Below are positions 14,425 through 26,968 of a stretch of 64,000 bases of DNA, one piece after another; the first letter of the stretch is position 1, and each line of letters starts with the position of its first letter. Origin of the DNA: Eulemur rufifrons (taxonomy: Eukaryota > Chordata > Mammalia > Primates > Lemuridae); NCBI RefSeq assembly GCF_041146395.1, contig NC_091002.1, positions 5,450,501-5,514,500 of the forward strand, read 5' to 3'. The position numbers and the translations under genes are program-made. The notes under the pieces were generated by a model, which saw only the letters and a program-made list of their open reading frames with translations, was not told the origin of the DNA and ran no database searches.

Positions 14425-17400
14425 CCAGAGATGTTATTTACCTGACATCTGTGCCTGGAGTGCCTCCTCCGAGGGGTGAGGGCACCCCTCCTCTTACACC
14501 CTCTGGGATCCCATCAGACAGAGCTTGGTGTCTTGGAACCCAGCTCTGAAATCCACTGGGAAGGTGTGGGGGCAGGAGAGAGCTCTGCAAGGAGAGAGGC
14601 CACCTTGGGCTGTGTACACACTGCCTGGAGGGGATGCACAATCCACAGTTCCAAGGCTTCCCTGACATACGTTCTAGGTAGAGATTTGGATCCCGGTGGA
14701 TGGAGGGTGCAGGAAGCTCCCACGAGTCACCAAGGTTTGCAGCAATTCCTGCATTCCGCATCCCGGGTACAGGGGCTCCCAAGACAGCCAACCCTTCCCT
14801 GTGGGCCTGTGCACCTGGGCCTCCAAGCAACCCCAGGCTGGGACCCCTGTTTCCAGGGCTCTCATGGGGCAGAGGGGTGCCACGTGGGCACTCCCTGTCT
14901 GCTTCTCCTCAATGAGGATGGCCAGAGGGAGCCCTGAGCCAGAGTCCGGGGTGAGAATTCTAGGCCCTTCTGCAGCTCCCTGTGTGCATGATCCTGTATG
15001 GGCCACACTCTCTCAAGGCCTCAGTTTCTCCCTCTGTGGAATGTGAGATGGGGCGGGGCTCCCCAGATGGCCCTCAGCCCCGACATGCTTTAGCACAGAG
15101 ATAATCCCTCTCCTCGTGACCCTGCAGGCCAGCCAGGCGGCTTTGCTGAGCACGGGACTCCGTCCAAGCTCTGAGTCAGCCCCCAGGGTCCAGCTTTGGC
15201 AGCCCCTCACTGGCTGGTGGGGTTGGCTGTGGGTCCCAGGAAGGGGATTCATAATTTAGGGGTTATGCTTTAATTTTCAGATTTTCTTTTTCCCAGTGGA
15301 TTTTCTTGCTCTTGTTCTCCAAGATGCTATTATTGTATCTCCAAGATGCAAAAAAGTCCTTTGCTGCAAATGGGCCCGGGCTGCAGTTTGTGGATATGCA
15401 TTAGGGTGAGGAGGCTGAAGAACCTCTGCCCAGGGTGGCCAGGGGGAGCTAGCAAAGGGGCAAAGCAGGAGGCACCCCCAGGGCGGAGAGGATCAAGCTT
15501 GGGACGCACCTCTGCTTCCTTCCTAATCTCTTTCACACAGACTTACAGCCTGGATACTGGAGAAGGGGGTGGTGGCACAGCTCTCCCCTTGAGAGCCTCT
15601 GCTCCCGGGCCAGCCCCATCCCATTCCGTCAGCACGTGCCCTCGCAGACGCTGTCAGCAGGGAGATGCCACTTGGGAGGGAGGCTTGCCCAGGCTGCAGC
15701 TGGGACTCCAGCCCTCAGGCTGGGCTCTGCCACTAGCCTGATGCCTTTGGGGCAGGGCCAGCCCCACTGGGGCCCAGTACCGTGTGGAGGTGCAGAGGCT
15801 GCTGGGGTCTCTTCCCTGCTCCCACCTCATCTGGCACAGAGGGGCACGGGATGGAGACATCTGGGCATGCACCAGGCCCTGACACACCCATATACGTGCA
15901 CACACGTGCGCACACCTGACATGCATGTTCACAGTGCCATGCACACACCCCACACACAGGTGCACACATGCCATGCCCAGTGCATGCAGGCGTGCACACC
16001 TGCGGTACACTCACGGCCTGTGTCCAAGGAGGACCCACAGCTGCTCTTGAGGGTGCATCAACTAATGGTGGCCCCAGGTTCTGCAGAGAGTGCCCGACCT
16101 GCCTGTCTGTTCAGCAGCTCCGTGGGTACTGGAAGGCGTGGCAGCCCCTCATCGGCCCTGCCCAAGCCCACCCCGTGCCCCTCATCCCACACCCTCATCA
16201 CTCCATGCCCCTCCCATCCATCCTCCACCCAGCTATTCTGCAGGGAGGGCCTGGCCTTCTCCTCAGAGCCCCCATCTTGGGTGGGGAGAGCGGCAGGAGC
16301 GGACGGAGGGGAGGACGTGGGAGCGGCTGGCTCCCTCCTCAGGGAGAGAGGCTGATGTGCTCCCGCCAAGTCTGCATCCCCAGAACCTCCCAGCAGCAGC
16401 GTGGACCCTCCTCTCGTGGGACCTGCCCCACCCTGGTGATGGGACAAGTATGAGGGCAGCCCCATGGCCATTGCCCCTGCCTCCTGCGGACGGAGCCTGG
16501 GTAGCTCCCGGGGCCCGAGCTGCTGTCCTACATCCTCATGCACCCTGCCACCATCCTCACGCACCCTGCCACCATGAGCACCAGGGTGGACTTGTTGGTC
16601 CCTTGGGGAATCTTGGGGACAAGAAACGGCTGGGGCCCTGAAGCCTGGGCTGCCACCGGCCTCCCCCTCTCCAACCCCAGGAAGGTGGACGGGGCCCTCC
16701 CAGTCTTCAGTGCAGTGCAGTGTCTAGGTCTGTCCCAGGCCTGTGTCTTTGGGGAGGTGGCGCAGCCTCCCCAGTATCAGTCAGGGTGCAGGAAAAAGGA
16801 TCAACTCAGAGGGTTCAGCTGGAGGGTCCCCAACAAAGGGGCCACTTTCAGAGGTGGTTAAAGGAGCCAACCCCGAGGGTGGGGGGCCCAGAACCAGCCC
16901 CAGTAGGAAGAGAAGCCTGGAAAGGCCAGGCAGGGAGCAGAGCAGCCCAGCAGGAGTGCTGGGGGAGGGGCACACAGAGCACCCCTCCCCCACCTTTACT
17001 CCTCCCCTCCTCCTTCTGGCAGAGTCTGCCCAGCCCCCCTGCCGGCCCAGCCCCCCTGCCGGCCCAGCCAGGCCAGAGCACTGAGGGAGGCCTCCCTCCC
17101 TCCCGTCCAGGACCTGCTTCCCAGCCTGGAAAATGTGAGCAGGCCCCCAGCCTGGGCCCAGATGCCCTGGCTCCAGCCGCGCTGGCGGCCTACTTTCCGC
17201 TGGGTGCAGGGGAAATGTAGGTCAGCATTTGCCTGCCTGGCCCGAGCCAGAGCCATGGAAGGAAAAACACTCGGCCCAGGGCTGCTGGGAAGAGGCTCAA
17301 GGCTGTGGGGAGGACGTTCCAGCTACCAGCTCCTGCTCAGCAGGCGGGGAGGGAGCCCTGGACATAGCCCAGTCCCTGGATGTCTCTGAGGCCAGCTCCA

Positions 17401-18066
17401 GGGACTGCCCAGTAGTTCATTCTCCCAGTCTGTCACTTAGTTCCAGCTGCAATCCCAGGACCAGGTCAGGCTGGTGTGTGGTCCATCCCAAAGAAGGTGC
17501 TTCACTCTCCCCTGCTCATTTCTTCCCCAGAGGCAACTAGACGGAGCCTGCTGGCCTCTTGGTGGGCGCCCCAACAGACCACACACAGCTTGGCGGACCT
17601 GGCAGCCCCTTGCCCCTCAGACAGTGGGAAGCCCACGACTGCCCATCAGCGCCTGCACCTCCCCAAGCCCTCCCCTGCTCAGGCTGCAGGTGCCCAATCT
17701 CCCCCACCCCTGCAGGTTCCGGGCATCACCCCAGGGGCTCCAAATGCAAAGGGCATTCCTGGAGCTGTGCGCTGTGCAGGACCCTGGTGGCCATGGACAG
17801 CAGGGCTGGAGGGTGGGCTCTGAAAAGAATCACTATGGCAGTGCCCAGCAGGCAGAGGGGGTAAGGACTGGATGGGACCTCAGGCCCAGGGACATCCCTG
17901 TGGCAGCTGTTAACACACTGTACTTGGTGGGGCACTGACTCCCCTTCCTGCTAGGAATTTCTAGAGGAAGTTTTAAAGCATAGAAAATAAGTTTTGTTCT
18001 TAATGACTTCAGAAAAGCTCTCCCCTCCACCTCAACCGCCTAAAAGGGAGAGTGAGTGAGGGGTGC
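14425..18066. other. GC-rich intergenic region, no gene supported
   Basis: Several long open frames cross this stretch on both strands, but none resembles a known protein, none has a consistent exon structure, and they follow from high GC. At about 14990-15110 there is a MIR-like patch (AAGGCCTCAGTTTCTCCCTC). At 15880-15990 lies alternating CA/TG-rich sequence. Short tandem duplications occur at about 16545-16576 (CACCCTGCCACCATCCTC type) and 17031-17066 (two copies of a 17-bp CCCAGCCCCCCTGCCGG unit). Confidence 0.4.
15880..15990. repeat. CA/TG-rich alternating purine-pyrimidine tract
   Basis: Imperfect CA/GT dinucleotide sequence (ACGTGCACACACGTGCGCACACC and similar, in pieces). It is a degenerate microsatellite with Z-DNA-forming potential. 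Confidence 0.6.
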
Positions 18067-18096
18067 GCTTACCAAGGGTGGCCCCCCTTGGTAAGC
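18067..18096. repeat. Perfect 12-bp inverted repeat with 6-base loop
   Basis: GCTTACCAAGGG at 18067-18078 is exactly reverse-complemented by CCCTTGGTAAGC at 18085-18096, separated by TGGCCC. It could form a stable hairpin. There is no T-run or gene next to it that would make it a terminator. Confidence 0.85.
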
Positions 18097-18234
18097 TGAG
18101 GTGGGCTCAGGCACCTTCTGGGCAGAGCCAAGCAGCAGAGGAGGGTGCCCGCCAGCCGGGAGGGTCTCCAGGGACAAGGCTCCCACAACAGATCCCAAAC
18201 ACTGCATCCCCAACCAACTCTGCTGCCAAGATGC

Positions 18235-18430
18235 TTTAAAAAAATTATTTTAGACTTTTAAAAGTTGCAAAGTCAGTAGAATTCCCATATATGCTTCACT
18301 CAGCTTCCTCCAGTGTTAACACTTTAGCCCCAGTACGATGGTCAAAACCAGGATATCAACACTGGTACTGTATTATGAAGGAAGCTCCGGACCTCACTCA
18401 GATTTCAGCAGTTTTTCCACTAATGGCCTG
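18235..18430 (-). mobile_element. L1 3' end remnant, antisense
   Basis: Resembles the 3' region of old L1M elements in antisense: AAAGTTGCAAAGTCAGTAGA followed by AATTCCCATATATGCTTCAC, CTCCAGTGTTAACACTTTAG and ACCAGGATATCAACACTGGTAC. It is diverged and there is no open frame. Confidence 0.65.
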
Positions 18431-20195
18431 TTGCGGGACTTGTCACCCCCCGAGTCTGGCACAGGTCCTTGGGCTTTGCCAGTCCTTTGTGACCTTAAGG
18501 GTCAGGCCTGGTGTGGGATGTCCTGAGGCTTGGGTTTGCTGTTTCCCCACAGTTGCAGTGACGAAGGACGCTGGTCTTTCTCAGGTGTCACATCAGAAGC
18601 CACGTTGTGGCTACGTCTGCACCCAACAGGCCTGGGAGATGTCGTCCCCAAGATTGGCCCCCTGGGGAGGGGAGACACCCTGTCCACCCCCACCACAGGG
18701 AGTCCCACCCTCTGTAGGGGAAGGGTGGGCCTGGGAGCCATGAGGATGCTACATCTAGGACAGCCCTGGCCACGGAGAGTCATCAGGTCCCATGAGCCTG
18801 GGAGGGGAGGCAGCTTCTGTTCCTTTGGTCCTGTCCCAGCCCCCTCACCATCCTTCCCACCCTGCAGGGATCACTCTCCAGGGGGTGCAGGGCTGGGCCG
18901 GCACGGTGCTGGGTCCCGCTGGTCTGGCACTGGAGAGGCCCTCCCACCCCACTTGTTGCAGTCAGTGGTCCCCCCCTCACTATGGTGGCCTGCACTGGGG
19001 TCCTGTGACCCATGCAAGAAGAGAGGGATGTGAGGCGTTCCTAGCACCCTTGTCCCTGAGGAGGCACGTGGAGGCTGGAGGCTGCCCATGCTCAAGCTAC
19101 CCTATCCCTTCCTCCCCGACTCGCCTCCGCCTCCTTGTCTGTGACCATGAATCGTGTCTATCAGGGTGCCCAGCGTCCAGCAGGGCTCGGCCAGGGTTGT
19201 TGGGAAGGCACAGCCTTCTCTAACTTCTCTTACTGGGCACACCCAGAGGAGGCCTTGAGTTCTGGGGTCAGAGGGGCCAGGAGAAATCCCAGCTTGTCAC
19301 AGCTGTGTGTCCTCCACTGATAGCACAGGGGTCTAGGGCCATGTGCGCTCAGTGGGAACTTCTCACCTCTGCCATTAGGCTGTGAAAATAGCTGTGGGAA
19401 AGGGCACAGGAGGGCGCACAGCTGAGCCATCCAAGACCCATGAGCCCTTGAGAGCATGCCAAGGGTTCTCTGAGCAGAGCGCCACTGCTGTTGCCACAGC
19501 TGCTGCCTGCCATGCAGCCCGTTTGGGCCCCTGCCCGTCTCCTCGCCTGCTAAACCCCACGGGTGGGTGGTGCAGCCAGGTGCAAAGATGTGTGTGTGTG
19601 CTTGCTGGCAGAAAGAGCATGTTACTTCCAGAGAGAACATGTTAATGAGGCCTGGAGTTCTCAACTGCACCCCAAGAAGCAGGGGATAGTGAAATGTCAT
19701 CCATGGATCATGGAGGGAGAAGACTCCACCCCGGGCAGCCCATGCCAATCTAGAAATGCCACCTGTGAGCATGAAAGCAGATACTAGAGCATGTGGTGTC
19801 CATATACCCTATTCAGCGAAAATGCTGGAAAAAACAGCCGACTGACCATGACCAAAACAGAGGACATGAGACTGACGCAACCTGAGGCTGGGAGGAGAGC
19901 AAGCGGGGCGAGCCGGGAGCTGTGCCGAACGCCAGCGCACAGCGACGTGCGCACTAGACGGGGCAGCCGGTTGCTGGGAATGACCAGGATGTAAGTCACA
20001 AACCCCTGCGTGCCACACAGCACAGGAGCTAACACCCGAAGCTGACTGCAAGTTAATACACGGGGGACTTGAGGAACACACAGCTGCAGGAGCACTCGCT
20101 GTGTCTCTCACAGCTGGGTCTGTGGCAACAGAAAAATGCAAACAGATGTAGACTTGATCTTCACATTCCTCACGGAGAAAAGTAGCACTTTTTAT
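18431..20195. other. Intergenic, nothing recognised
   Basis: Mostly GC-rich unique sequence. Open frames here are short or compositional. No RNA gene or named repeat is identified. Confidence 0.4.
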
Positions 20196-20199
20196 AAGT

Positions 20200-21715
20200 C
20201 CGTGTCTGTTATGTATTGGCTGCTAAGAAAACCGCCATGAACTAAAAAGTAGAGTAATTTAAATGAGTTTATTATAATCCAAAAAAATTTAAAATAAATA
20301 AAAAGTGCCATCCCTTCCTCTCAAACTTAACCACTCAGAAACTCAGGAACATGTTCCCGGGAACCCTTAGATAGACAAGGAATCAAATCTGCACGTGGCT
20401 CTCTGAAAGCCGTGAGAATACAAACGTCTAACCAGAGCTGGGGGCCCAGCCGCCGCAGTGCTCAGAGCCTCCAACGCATCTGTTACTTTCACAGGAAAGA
20501 ACAAACACGAGGGTTTGTGTCCATCTTACAAAAGTAGAATGAAAGCAATAAAATACATTTTAAGAAGTAGAAAGGGAATTATGAAGATAAAGCCAGAAAT
20601 TAATGAAGTTTAATAGAAAACAAGTAAAAAGGAAAAATGATTGCTTCTTCTAAAATGAATAAAATAGACATGACTATTTCGATTTAGAATTTGAGTACAT
20701 TGAAATTTAGAAACCCACAGATGATTAGGAATAAGAAAGGAGACCCAAGTAAGGGAAAGATTCATGACACCACTCCATAATCTGGGCAGCTGTTTGGATC
20801 CTGAAGCAAACAGGTAATTTTCTAGTGGATATAAATTGCCAAAATAACTTCAAATGAGAGGAAAACATGAATACGTGGTTACAAGACACTGGAAAACTGA
20901 TTAAAAATGAACAAATAAAGGAAAACACCAGGAACAGATGTTCACAGCTGAGTATGATCTAATTTTAAGTTGGGAAAAAAGTCATCCCAGTGTTATTTTA
21001 ACCTTTCCAAGGCATAAAAATATGGAAAACTCTGTAATTCATCTCATGAAACCAGTATAATTTAATGTAAAAACCTGATGTAGAACAAAAAGAGAAAACC
21101 ATAGACAAATATCACTTTTAAATGAAAATGCAAAAAATATCTAAATAAGACATTAGCAAATAGAACCCAATAAAATATCTGCAGAATTATGTATTATGAC
21201 CAAGTAGATGTAGAGAAGCTCAATGATTAAGTCATTTCATTATCAAATAAGCACAGAAAATTCAGAGAACCAAAGCAATAGACACAGAAATTTGACCAAG
21301 TCCAGCAATCATTATTGATAACAACACTAATTAAAATAGAAAAAAATATGAAAGGCTCTACGTATAACAGTGGCCAAGATCATTCTACACGGAAAACAAA
21401 CTGTTTCAACAAATGCAGGAATGACTAATGATACCTGCCATTGTCATTACTATTCAACATTGTCACGGAGTTTCTAGCAAATACAATAAGATAAGAAAAT
21501 CAAATAATGATATAAACATCAGAAAAAATAGATAACATGATTTGTTTTTGCTGATGACATGATTATAAACCTAGACACTCCCCTATACCTGAGTTTAAAA
21601 ACTGAAAATCAGTAAGAAAATTTAATACAAAATGAATATACAAAAATTAGCAACTTTCCACTCCTCTAGCAATAAGCACCTGGAAATAAAAACAGTAAAA
21701 ATATTCCATGCCCCA
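20200..21715 (+). mobile_element. Degenerate old L1 fragment
   Basis: AT-rich sequence with dispersed matches to L1 ORF2 in sense orientation, including the area of the RT active-site motif (TTTTTGCTGATGACATGATT near 21544) and TTGTCACGGAGTTTCTAGC near 21460. All frames are heavily interrupted. Confidence 0.6.
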
Positions 21716-22384
21716 CAGACGTGAGGGTGCAGGCTGAGAGCTGTACCGCCCAGCTCCACCGTCCGGGACCGCAGGAACACGGGGTGGGGGCCAGACAGCT
21801 GGGTGGATGCTCTTGTTGCCACATGTTTTGGGACCAGGTTGCTTCCACCTCACTTCCCCTCCAGCCTTTAGGGGCGTTGTTGCTGGCTGCAGGGTAAGCT
21901 AGGCTGCGGAAATGCCCGCATCCAGCCCTCCAGAGGGGCAAAGAGTGGGAGAGGCAGGTGCCACATTTCCTAAGACCACGCCTTAAGTGGCCCCTGTTGC
22001 CCCATGTGCATCCTCGTGGCTGGCACTTGGTCAGGGTCTGGCCTGACTGGACTGCCATCTCCCACGTGCAGGGGGAGGGCACCATTACCACAGGAGAAGG
22101 ACCAGGCCTGGTCTTCCCACGATGGGAAAAACCATACAATGCTTCTGACAAAACAGATGGGGATTTGACTTGAGAAGAACCATGAACTCAGCACATGTCA
22201 AACAGAAAGGCTCAAAAAGTGGAGGCTCTGCATGTTCTTGGAAGGACTGAACCCTGTAGATGTTCGTTCTCCTGATGAAGGAGTGTTCACTTCCAGTTAG
22301 AATCCCAACTTCCAAATGTGATGAAATCACCTTAAGGTTACTGTGGAAGAGTAAGTGCATATAGTACGTGAAAAGTGAGAAAGA
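21716..22384. other. Intergenic, nothing recognised
   Basis: GC-richer sequence after the L1 remnant. No gene or repeat that I can name. Confidence 0.35.
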
Positions 22385-22565
22385 GGGTCGGCATGGGCCC
22401 TGGTTCAAATCCTGGCTCTGCCAGTTTCCAGTGACCTTGGACAGTGACTTAGCCTCTCTGGGCCTCAGTTTCCACTTGTGGCAATGGGGATGTTGGGAGT
22501 GAGTTAACGTGAGAAGTGCCCACCACGGCAGCGGGTGCCTGGTAAGCACTGAGGATGTTGGCTGC
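22385..22565 (+). mobile_element. MIR SINE
   Basis: Matches the MIR core and 3' part in order: GGTTCAAATCCTGGCTCTGCCA, GTGACCTTGGACAGTGACTTAGCCTCTCTGGGCCTCAG in pieces, then GTGCCTGGTAAGCACTGAGGATG. It is an ancient tRNA-derived SINE that cannot move any more. Confidence 0.85.
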
Positions 22566-24072
22566 TTCAAGAGTGCTCTTTCCAGGCATCACAACGTACC
22601 TACCACCAACGAGGTCCAATCCCTGTGCCGCTGACAGGGATTGTAAATCGCCCAGTGTGAACCCCAAGGAGCTTATGAATTACAAAGGTGGAATTTAAAG
22701 TCAGCGGGGAGCTGGTGTTTGATTAGGTTGTAAGTGAATGACGCATCCTGGAGTGAGCAGAGCCAGACGGGGTCTGGGAGCCGCGTGGCCCCTGCTAGGA
22801 GGGGGCTCAACCATAGAGCAAGCAGCCCTGGGTGTCCAGAGCCCAAATGGCCCCAAGGGCCGTGAGGCAAGCTTCTAGCGTGGGCAAGGGTGGCTCCGCA
22901 CCCCTGAGGACCAACCGTCCAGCTCTGAGCTCTCATGACATGGCAGGAATGTGTAAACCATGAGCTAACTGCTCTGGGAATGTGCTTCCCCAGGCGGCCC
23001 CTGTGACAGCTGCTCCCCCTCACAGCTGAGCTGCCACGCCTCCTTCCTTTCCAGCAGGCAGCCGGGGCTACAGCCGCTGCAGCCAGGTGTGGACACCCCC
23101 ACCTGCTGTGTGGACATCGCCAAGAGGGAGCTGGGTGGGGAGGGGCACCCCTCAAAGGCTCTTGACCCCTCTGGTGTCTGCCTTTGCAGTGACCCTCAGC
23201 TCCCCAGGCAGACCCTCAGTGCCACCAGCCAGGCAGGACACCTCCATCACCACTAATCTGAGCCCCACGTGATGCTTCTGCCCTGGACTGAGGTGTCCCA
23301 GCTCCTTCCTGGGTCCCGCGAGTCATGCATCTGCATGCCCGATATTCTGGAAGGTTCCAATCCCTCCTGCATGGCCTGTCCCAGCCCTGCCTGGCCCCCA
23401 GACTGAGACTTGTGGCCACCTCTGCAAGGTCTGCCTGGGAGGCCATGTGGATGCCCCTGCCTCCCACAGCAGCTGGACCCAGGCTCCCCACCAGCCACAT
23501 GCAGGCCACCAGCCCGCCACAGCCCCTCAGGATGTGGCCAGTGGACGAAGGATGGGGCTCCTTCAGGGGCAGCAGCCACTCAGGCTGGGGCAGCAGGCGA
23601 CTCACTGTCTCCACCTCGGGATGTCTGGGGTGGGCCTGGATGGGGGGATGCTGGGGCTCCGCTCCCCACCCCGCTGGCCTTCTGCAGCATGGACCACCCT
23701 TGCTCGCTAGAGCACCCCTTCCGCCAGCTGCACGAAAGACCCCAGCAGCTCCCAGCCCACTTGCTTCTGGCGCTGCCCAGCCCTAGGCGCAGCCCTCTGG
23801 ACGGGGCCCCGCGCGTTCTCGCAGTCCAGGTGGGCGCTCATGACCAGAGGTCAGCAACAGCCCGGCAACACACACGGGAGGGAGGAGGCCGTGAGAGAGC
23901 AGGTGGTGACAAGAGGAACCCCACAGTCACCGGGGAGACTGCCCTGCCCCCCCCTCCCCGGGGAGGGTCTGCCTCACTGGGGACCCGCACACTTTCCATT
24001 TTCCTGGTGTGGCTTTCCCCAGGCCTCCACAGCTGCCACCAAGAGAGACGCGGGAAGCGCACTGGCTGTTCT
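22566..24072. other. GC-rich intergenic region, no gene supported
   Basis: A 249-codon frame and others on both strands cross this region but resemble nothing known and lack exon logic. I regard them as compositional. Confidence 0.4.
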
Positions 24073-24250
24073 GAAAAAATAGCTTTATTGAGATATAATT
24101 CATATGCCATAAAAGTCACCCTTTTAAAGTGTACAGTTCAGAGGTTTTTAGTAGATTAACAATGTCATATAATCACCATTGTCTCATTCCAGAACATTCT
24201 CATCGCCCCCAAAAGAAACCCTGTGCCTGTTCGCAGCCACTCCCTGCTAT
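24073..24250 (-). mobile_element. L1 3' UTR remnant, antisense
   Basis: Classic antisense L1M 3' end: AGCTTTATTGAGATATAATT, TAAAGTGTACAGTTCAGAGG, CATTCCAGAACATTCTCATC and AAAAGAAACCCTGTGCC in the usual order. Moderately diverged. Confidence 0.85.
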
Positions 24251-24570
24251 GGTTTGGATAAATGTGCCTCAGTTTGTTTCGCGCTGCTGTAACAGAACAC
24301 CACAGGCTGTCATCTACAAATAGACATTTGTTTTCCCCCTTTCTCGAGGCTGGGAAGTCTAAGTCCCTGGCAGGGTCGATGTCGGGCGAGGCCATCCTCC
24401 CCTTCCTCCACGATGACACCTTGCACACCCGCACCACCCTTTTCAATGTGGCATCCATTCCTTCCTGAGTTCTCATTAGGCCCCACCTCCCCGCACTGTT
24501 GCTTTGGGGACTGAGTTTCCACATGAGTCTTGGAGGGGACAAAAGCATTCAAAGCACAGCATTGCACCCT
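24251..24570. mobile_element. Old interspersed repeat, MaLR-like or unclassified
   Basis: Contains segments typical of a common old mammalian repeat: GTTTCGCGCTGCTGTAACAG, GAGGCTGGGAAGTCTAAG, CCTGAGTTCTCATTAGGCCC and CTTGGAGGGGACAAAAGCAT. I cannot fix the family. Confidence 0.5.
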
Positions 24571-25440
24571 GGCCCCCAAAACGCATGTCCGTCTCACTCG
24601 CTAAATACATTCACCATCCCAGTAGCCCCAGAGTCTCCCCTCATCCCAGTTCCACCTCGGAAGTCCCAGTCCAGTCTGCCCTGGATCAGAAGCAGGTGAG
24701 ACTCAAGGCAGCTCCGTCTCCAGGTAACTCCCCTCCAGTCACGCACTCCGAGATGCAGTGGCGGGACAGGATAGGACAGACATTCCCCTTCCAAAGGGAG
24801 AACTAGGCAAGAGAAAGGGCACTTGTTCCCAGGTAAGCCTGAAGCCCCACGGGTCAGACGACAGCAAGTCCTAGGCCTAGGGGATCATCTTCCTTGACTC
24901 CAAGTCCCACCTTCCAGACGCTCTGGAGCGGGGGTGGCCCCAAGGCCCCGGGCAGCCCCACCACGGGCTCTGCTGGGCTCAGCCCGCCCAGCAGCTCTCA
25001 CGGGCCTCGCTGTGGTTCTGCAGTCCTGGGGTCTCAGGGGTCCCCACTCCCACAGCTCCACCAGGCATTGCCCTGGTGAGGACTCTGCAACAGCTCTGCC
25101 CTTGTGGCAATTCCTGGCCTAGGCCCCAGGGCTGTTGGTGACATCCTCTGAAATCTGGGTGGAGGCCACCATGGCCTCACTTGTGCACTCTGTGTGTCTT
25201 CGGAATTAGTGCCACGTGGATGCCGCCATGGCTTACTGCTTGCACCCTCTGGAGCTGCAGGTCAAGCCACACCTGGGCCTGCTTGAGCCGAGTAGTGCTG
25301 GGAGCGAAGGCCCAGGCAGGCAGGGAGCCCTGGGGTCCCAAGGCTGCCCCGGAGGCCCATCTCCTGAAATTATTCTGCCCTCAAGCCCCTTATAAAAGGG
25401 CTGGAGGGAACTGCTACACCCTTTGCCCTTCTGCCTTCGC
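24571..25440. other. Intergenic, nothing firmly recognised
   Basis: Unique-looking, GC-rich. The end of the stretch (25150-25440), with TATAAAAGG at about 25391, may belong to the LTR described next, but I cannot show it. Confidence 0.35.
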
Positions 25441-25605
25441 CAGGTGAGGGGCCACAGCAAGAAAACTTGCCTGATGGACAGGCCTCACCAGCCGGCGCCT
25501 TGGTCTGGGACTCCCAGCCTCCAGAACCGTGAGCAGATGGCTGCTGTTTATACGTTACCCAGTCCGCAGCATTTTGTTACAGCATCAGGAACAGACTAAG
25601 ACTCT
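25440..25605 (+). mobile_element. ERVL-MaLR LTR fragment
   Basis: The 3' part of a MaLR-type solitary LTR: GGCCTCACCAGCCGGCGCC, AGCCTCCAGAACCGTGAGCAG, TTACCCAGTCCGCAGCATTT and AGCATCAGGAACAGACTAAGAC. It is an old, noncoding copy; no internal retroviral sequence lies nearby. Confidence 0.65.
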
Positions 25606-25619
25606 CCCCGTTCCCCCAC

Positions 25620-26968
25620 CTCCTGGCCTCCTTCCCATGCCTGTGAATTTGCCTGCTGGACGTTTGATCATGTGATATGCGCCCTTTCCTGTCGGGCTTC
25701 TTTAACTCAGCATGTTTTCAAGGCTCATCCACTTTGTAGCCTGAGTCAGAACTTCATTCCTTTCTACGGATGAATAATATTCCATTGTATGGAAAAGCCA
25801 CAGTTTATCTATGGACATCAGCTGTGTCCACTTTTTGGCTATTGTGAACAACGCTGCTGTGGACATTTGCATATAAGCTTTTGTGTAGCCACGTTTTTGA
25901 TTCTCTTGGCCACTACCTGGGGGTGGAATTGGTTGCGTGGCAATTCCGGATACCCTCGGAAGAGCTGCCACTCACTCCCACCAGCAGCACAGCAGGGCTC
26001 CAGTTTCTCCTCCCCGACACTGGTTATTTTGGGTCACAGCCCTCCTACTGGTGTGAAGTGGCGTGTCATCGTGGTTTCGATTGTGCTTCCTGATGGCTGA
26101 CGTTGAGCACCCCTTCATGAGCTTGTTGGCCTGTTGTATAAATTCTTTGAAAACAAGTCTGTTCAAATCCTTTCGCATTTTCCATTCAGTTGTTTGTGTT
26201 TTCATTGTTGAGCTGTGAAAGTCCTTAGGCATGTTGGTTTTTACTGGCCCACCGGTGGATGGGACACATCACTTCTGCTCACTGTCGTCGGCCAGAATTA
26301 ACCACATGGCCCACCCCACCGTGAAGGGAGTGTCTGATGGGCACCAGCCACCTCTGCCACTAGGCTGTAGGTGCAGACCTAAGAGTGGGTGGCTTGGTAC
26401 TATTTATTTAACTACTTACCCTTCCCCTACAGATTTGAAGTGTCACCTTCACAGTGACATCATGCCTTGTGAACACAAGTCTACTTACCCTCTGTCCACA
26501 CCCCACACCGCACAGGGGTGGCCAGGGGTGGCCTCTCAGTATATGTTAAGATCTGGTAGAGATAGTTTCCCTTATTGCTCTTTTATTCCAGAATTTCCTT
26601 AGCTTTCTTACTTGTTTATGGCTCCACACTAAACTTACAATCAATTTACCCAGTTATGGAGAAGTTCTTGGGTGTCTCCGTTTGCCCTGCGGTGTCAGTG
26701 GGCTGGCTCGGCTGGGATGGTGCCGTGGTGCAGCGGACTGTCCCACCCACGCCGGACGAGCCGTCGTGATGCTGGGCCTCAGGGCTGTCCACACAGCTCT
26801 GGCTGTCCGCTCCCACACAGCTGTGCCTGTGTTGTAGACGGGGCCTTCTCTCCTCCAGCTCTTCTGATTGGAAGTGTTTGATTTGAAAGATGCCGATTTC
26901 TGGATGTTAATTTTGTGCATAGCCACCCTCCTAAATCCACCTTTGTCTTCTAACAGTTTTTCTGAGGC
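25620..26968 (-). mobile_element. Old L1 ORF2/3' region, antisense, GC-drifted
   Basis: Antisense matches in order to the L1 3' half: AATATTCCATTGTATGGAA, CACTTTTTGGCTATTGTGAAC, GCTGCTGTGGACATTTGC, GGGTGGAATTGG. Further in come ATCTGGTAGAGATAG with TTGCTCTTTTATTCCAGAAT, and TTCTAACAGTTTTTCTGAGG near 26953. Many positions have become G or C relative to the usual AT-rich consensus. No open frame survives. Confidence 0.7.

Noticed and set aside
15636..16355. 239-codon open frame and overlapping frames at 15.6-16.6 kb
   Set aside because: It includes translated CA-repeat (His/Thr runs), has no homology I recognise and no exon structure.
18067..18096. Rho-independent terminator
   Set aside because: The genome is nuclear eukaryotic, there is no T-run after the stem and no gene upstream.
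23410..24159. 249-codon open frame on the plus strand
   Set aside because: It is compositional, and its end runs into an antisense L1 3' UTR.
25440..25605. Endogenous retrovirus with genes
   Set aside because: Only the 3' part of a solitary MaLR-type LTR is present; there is no internal region or coding frame nearby.
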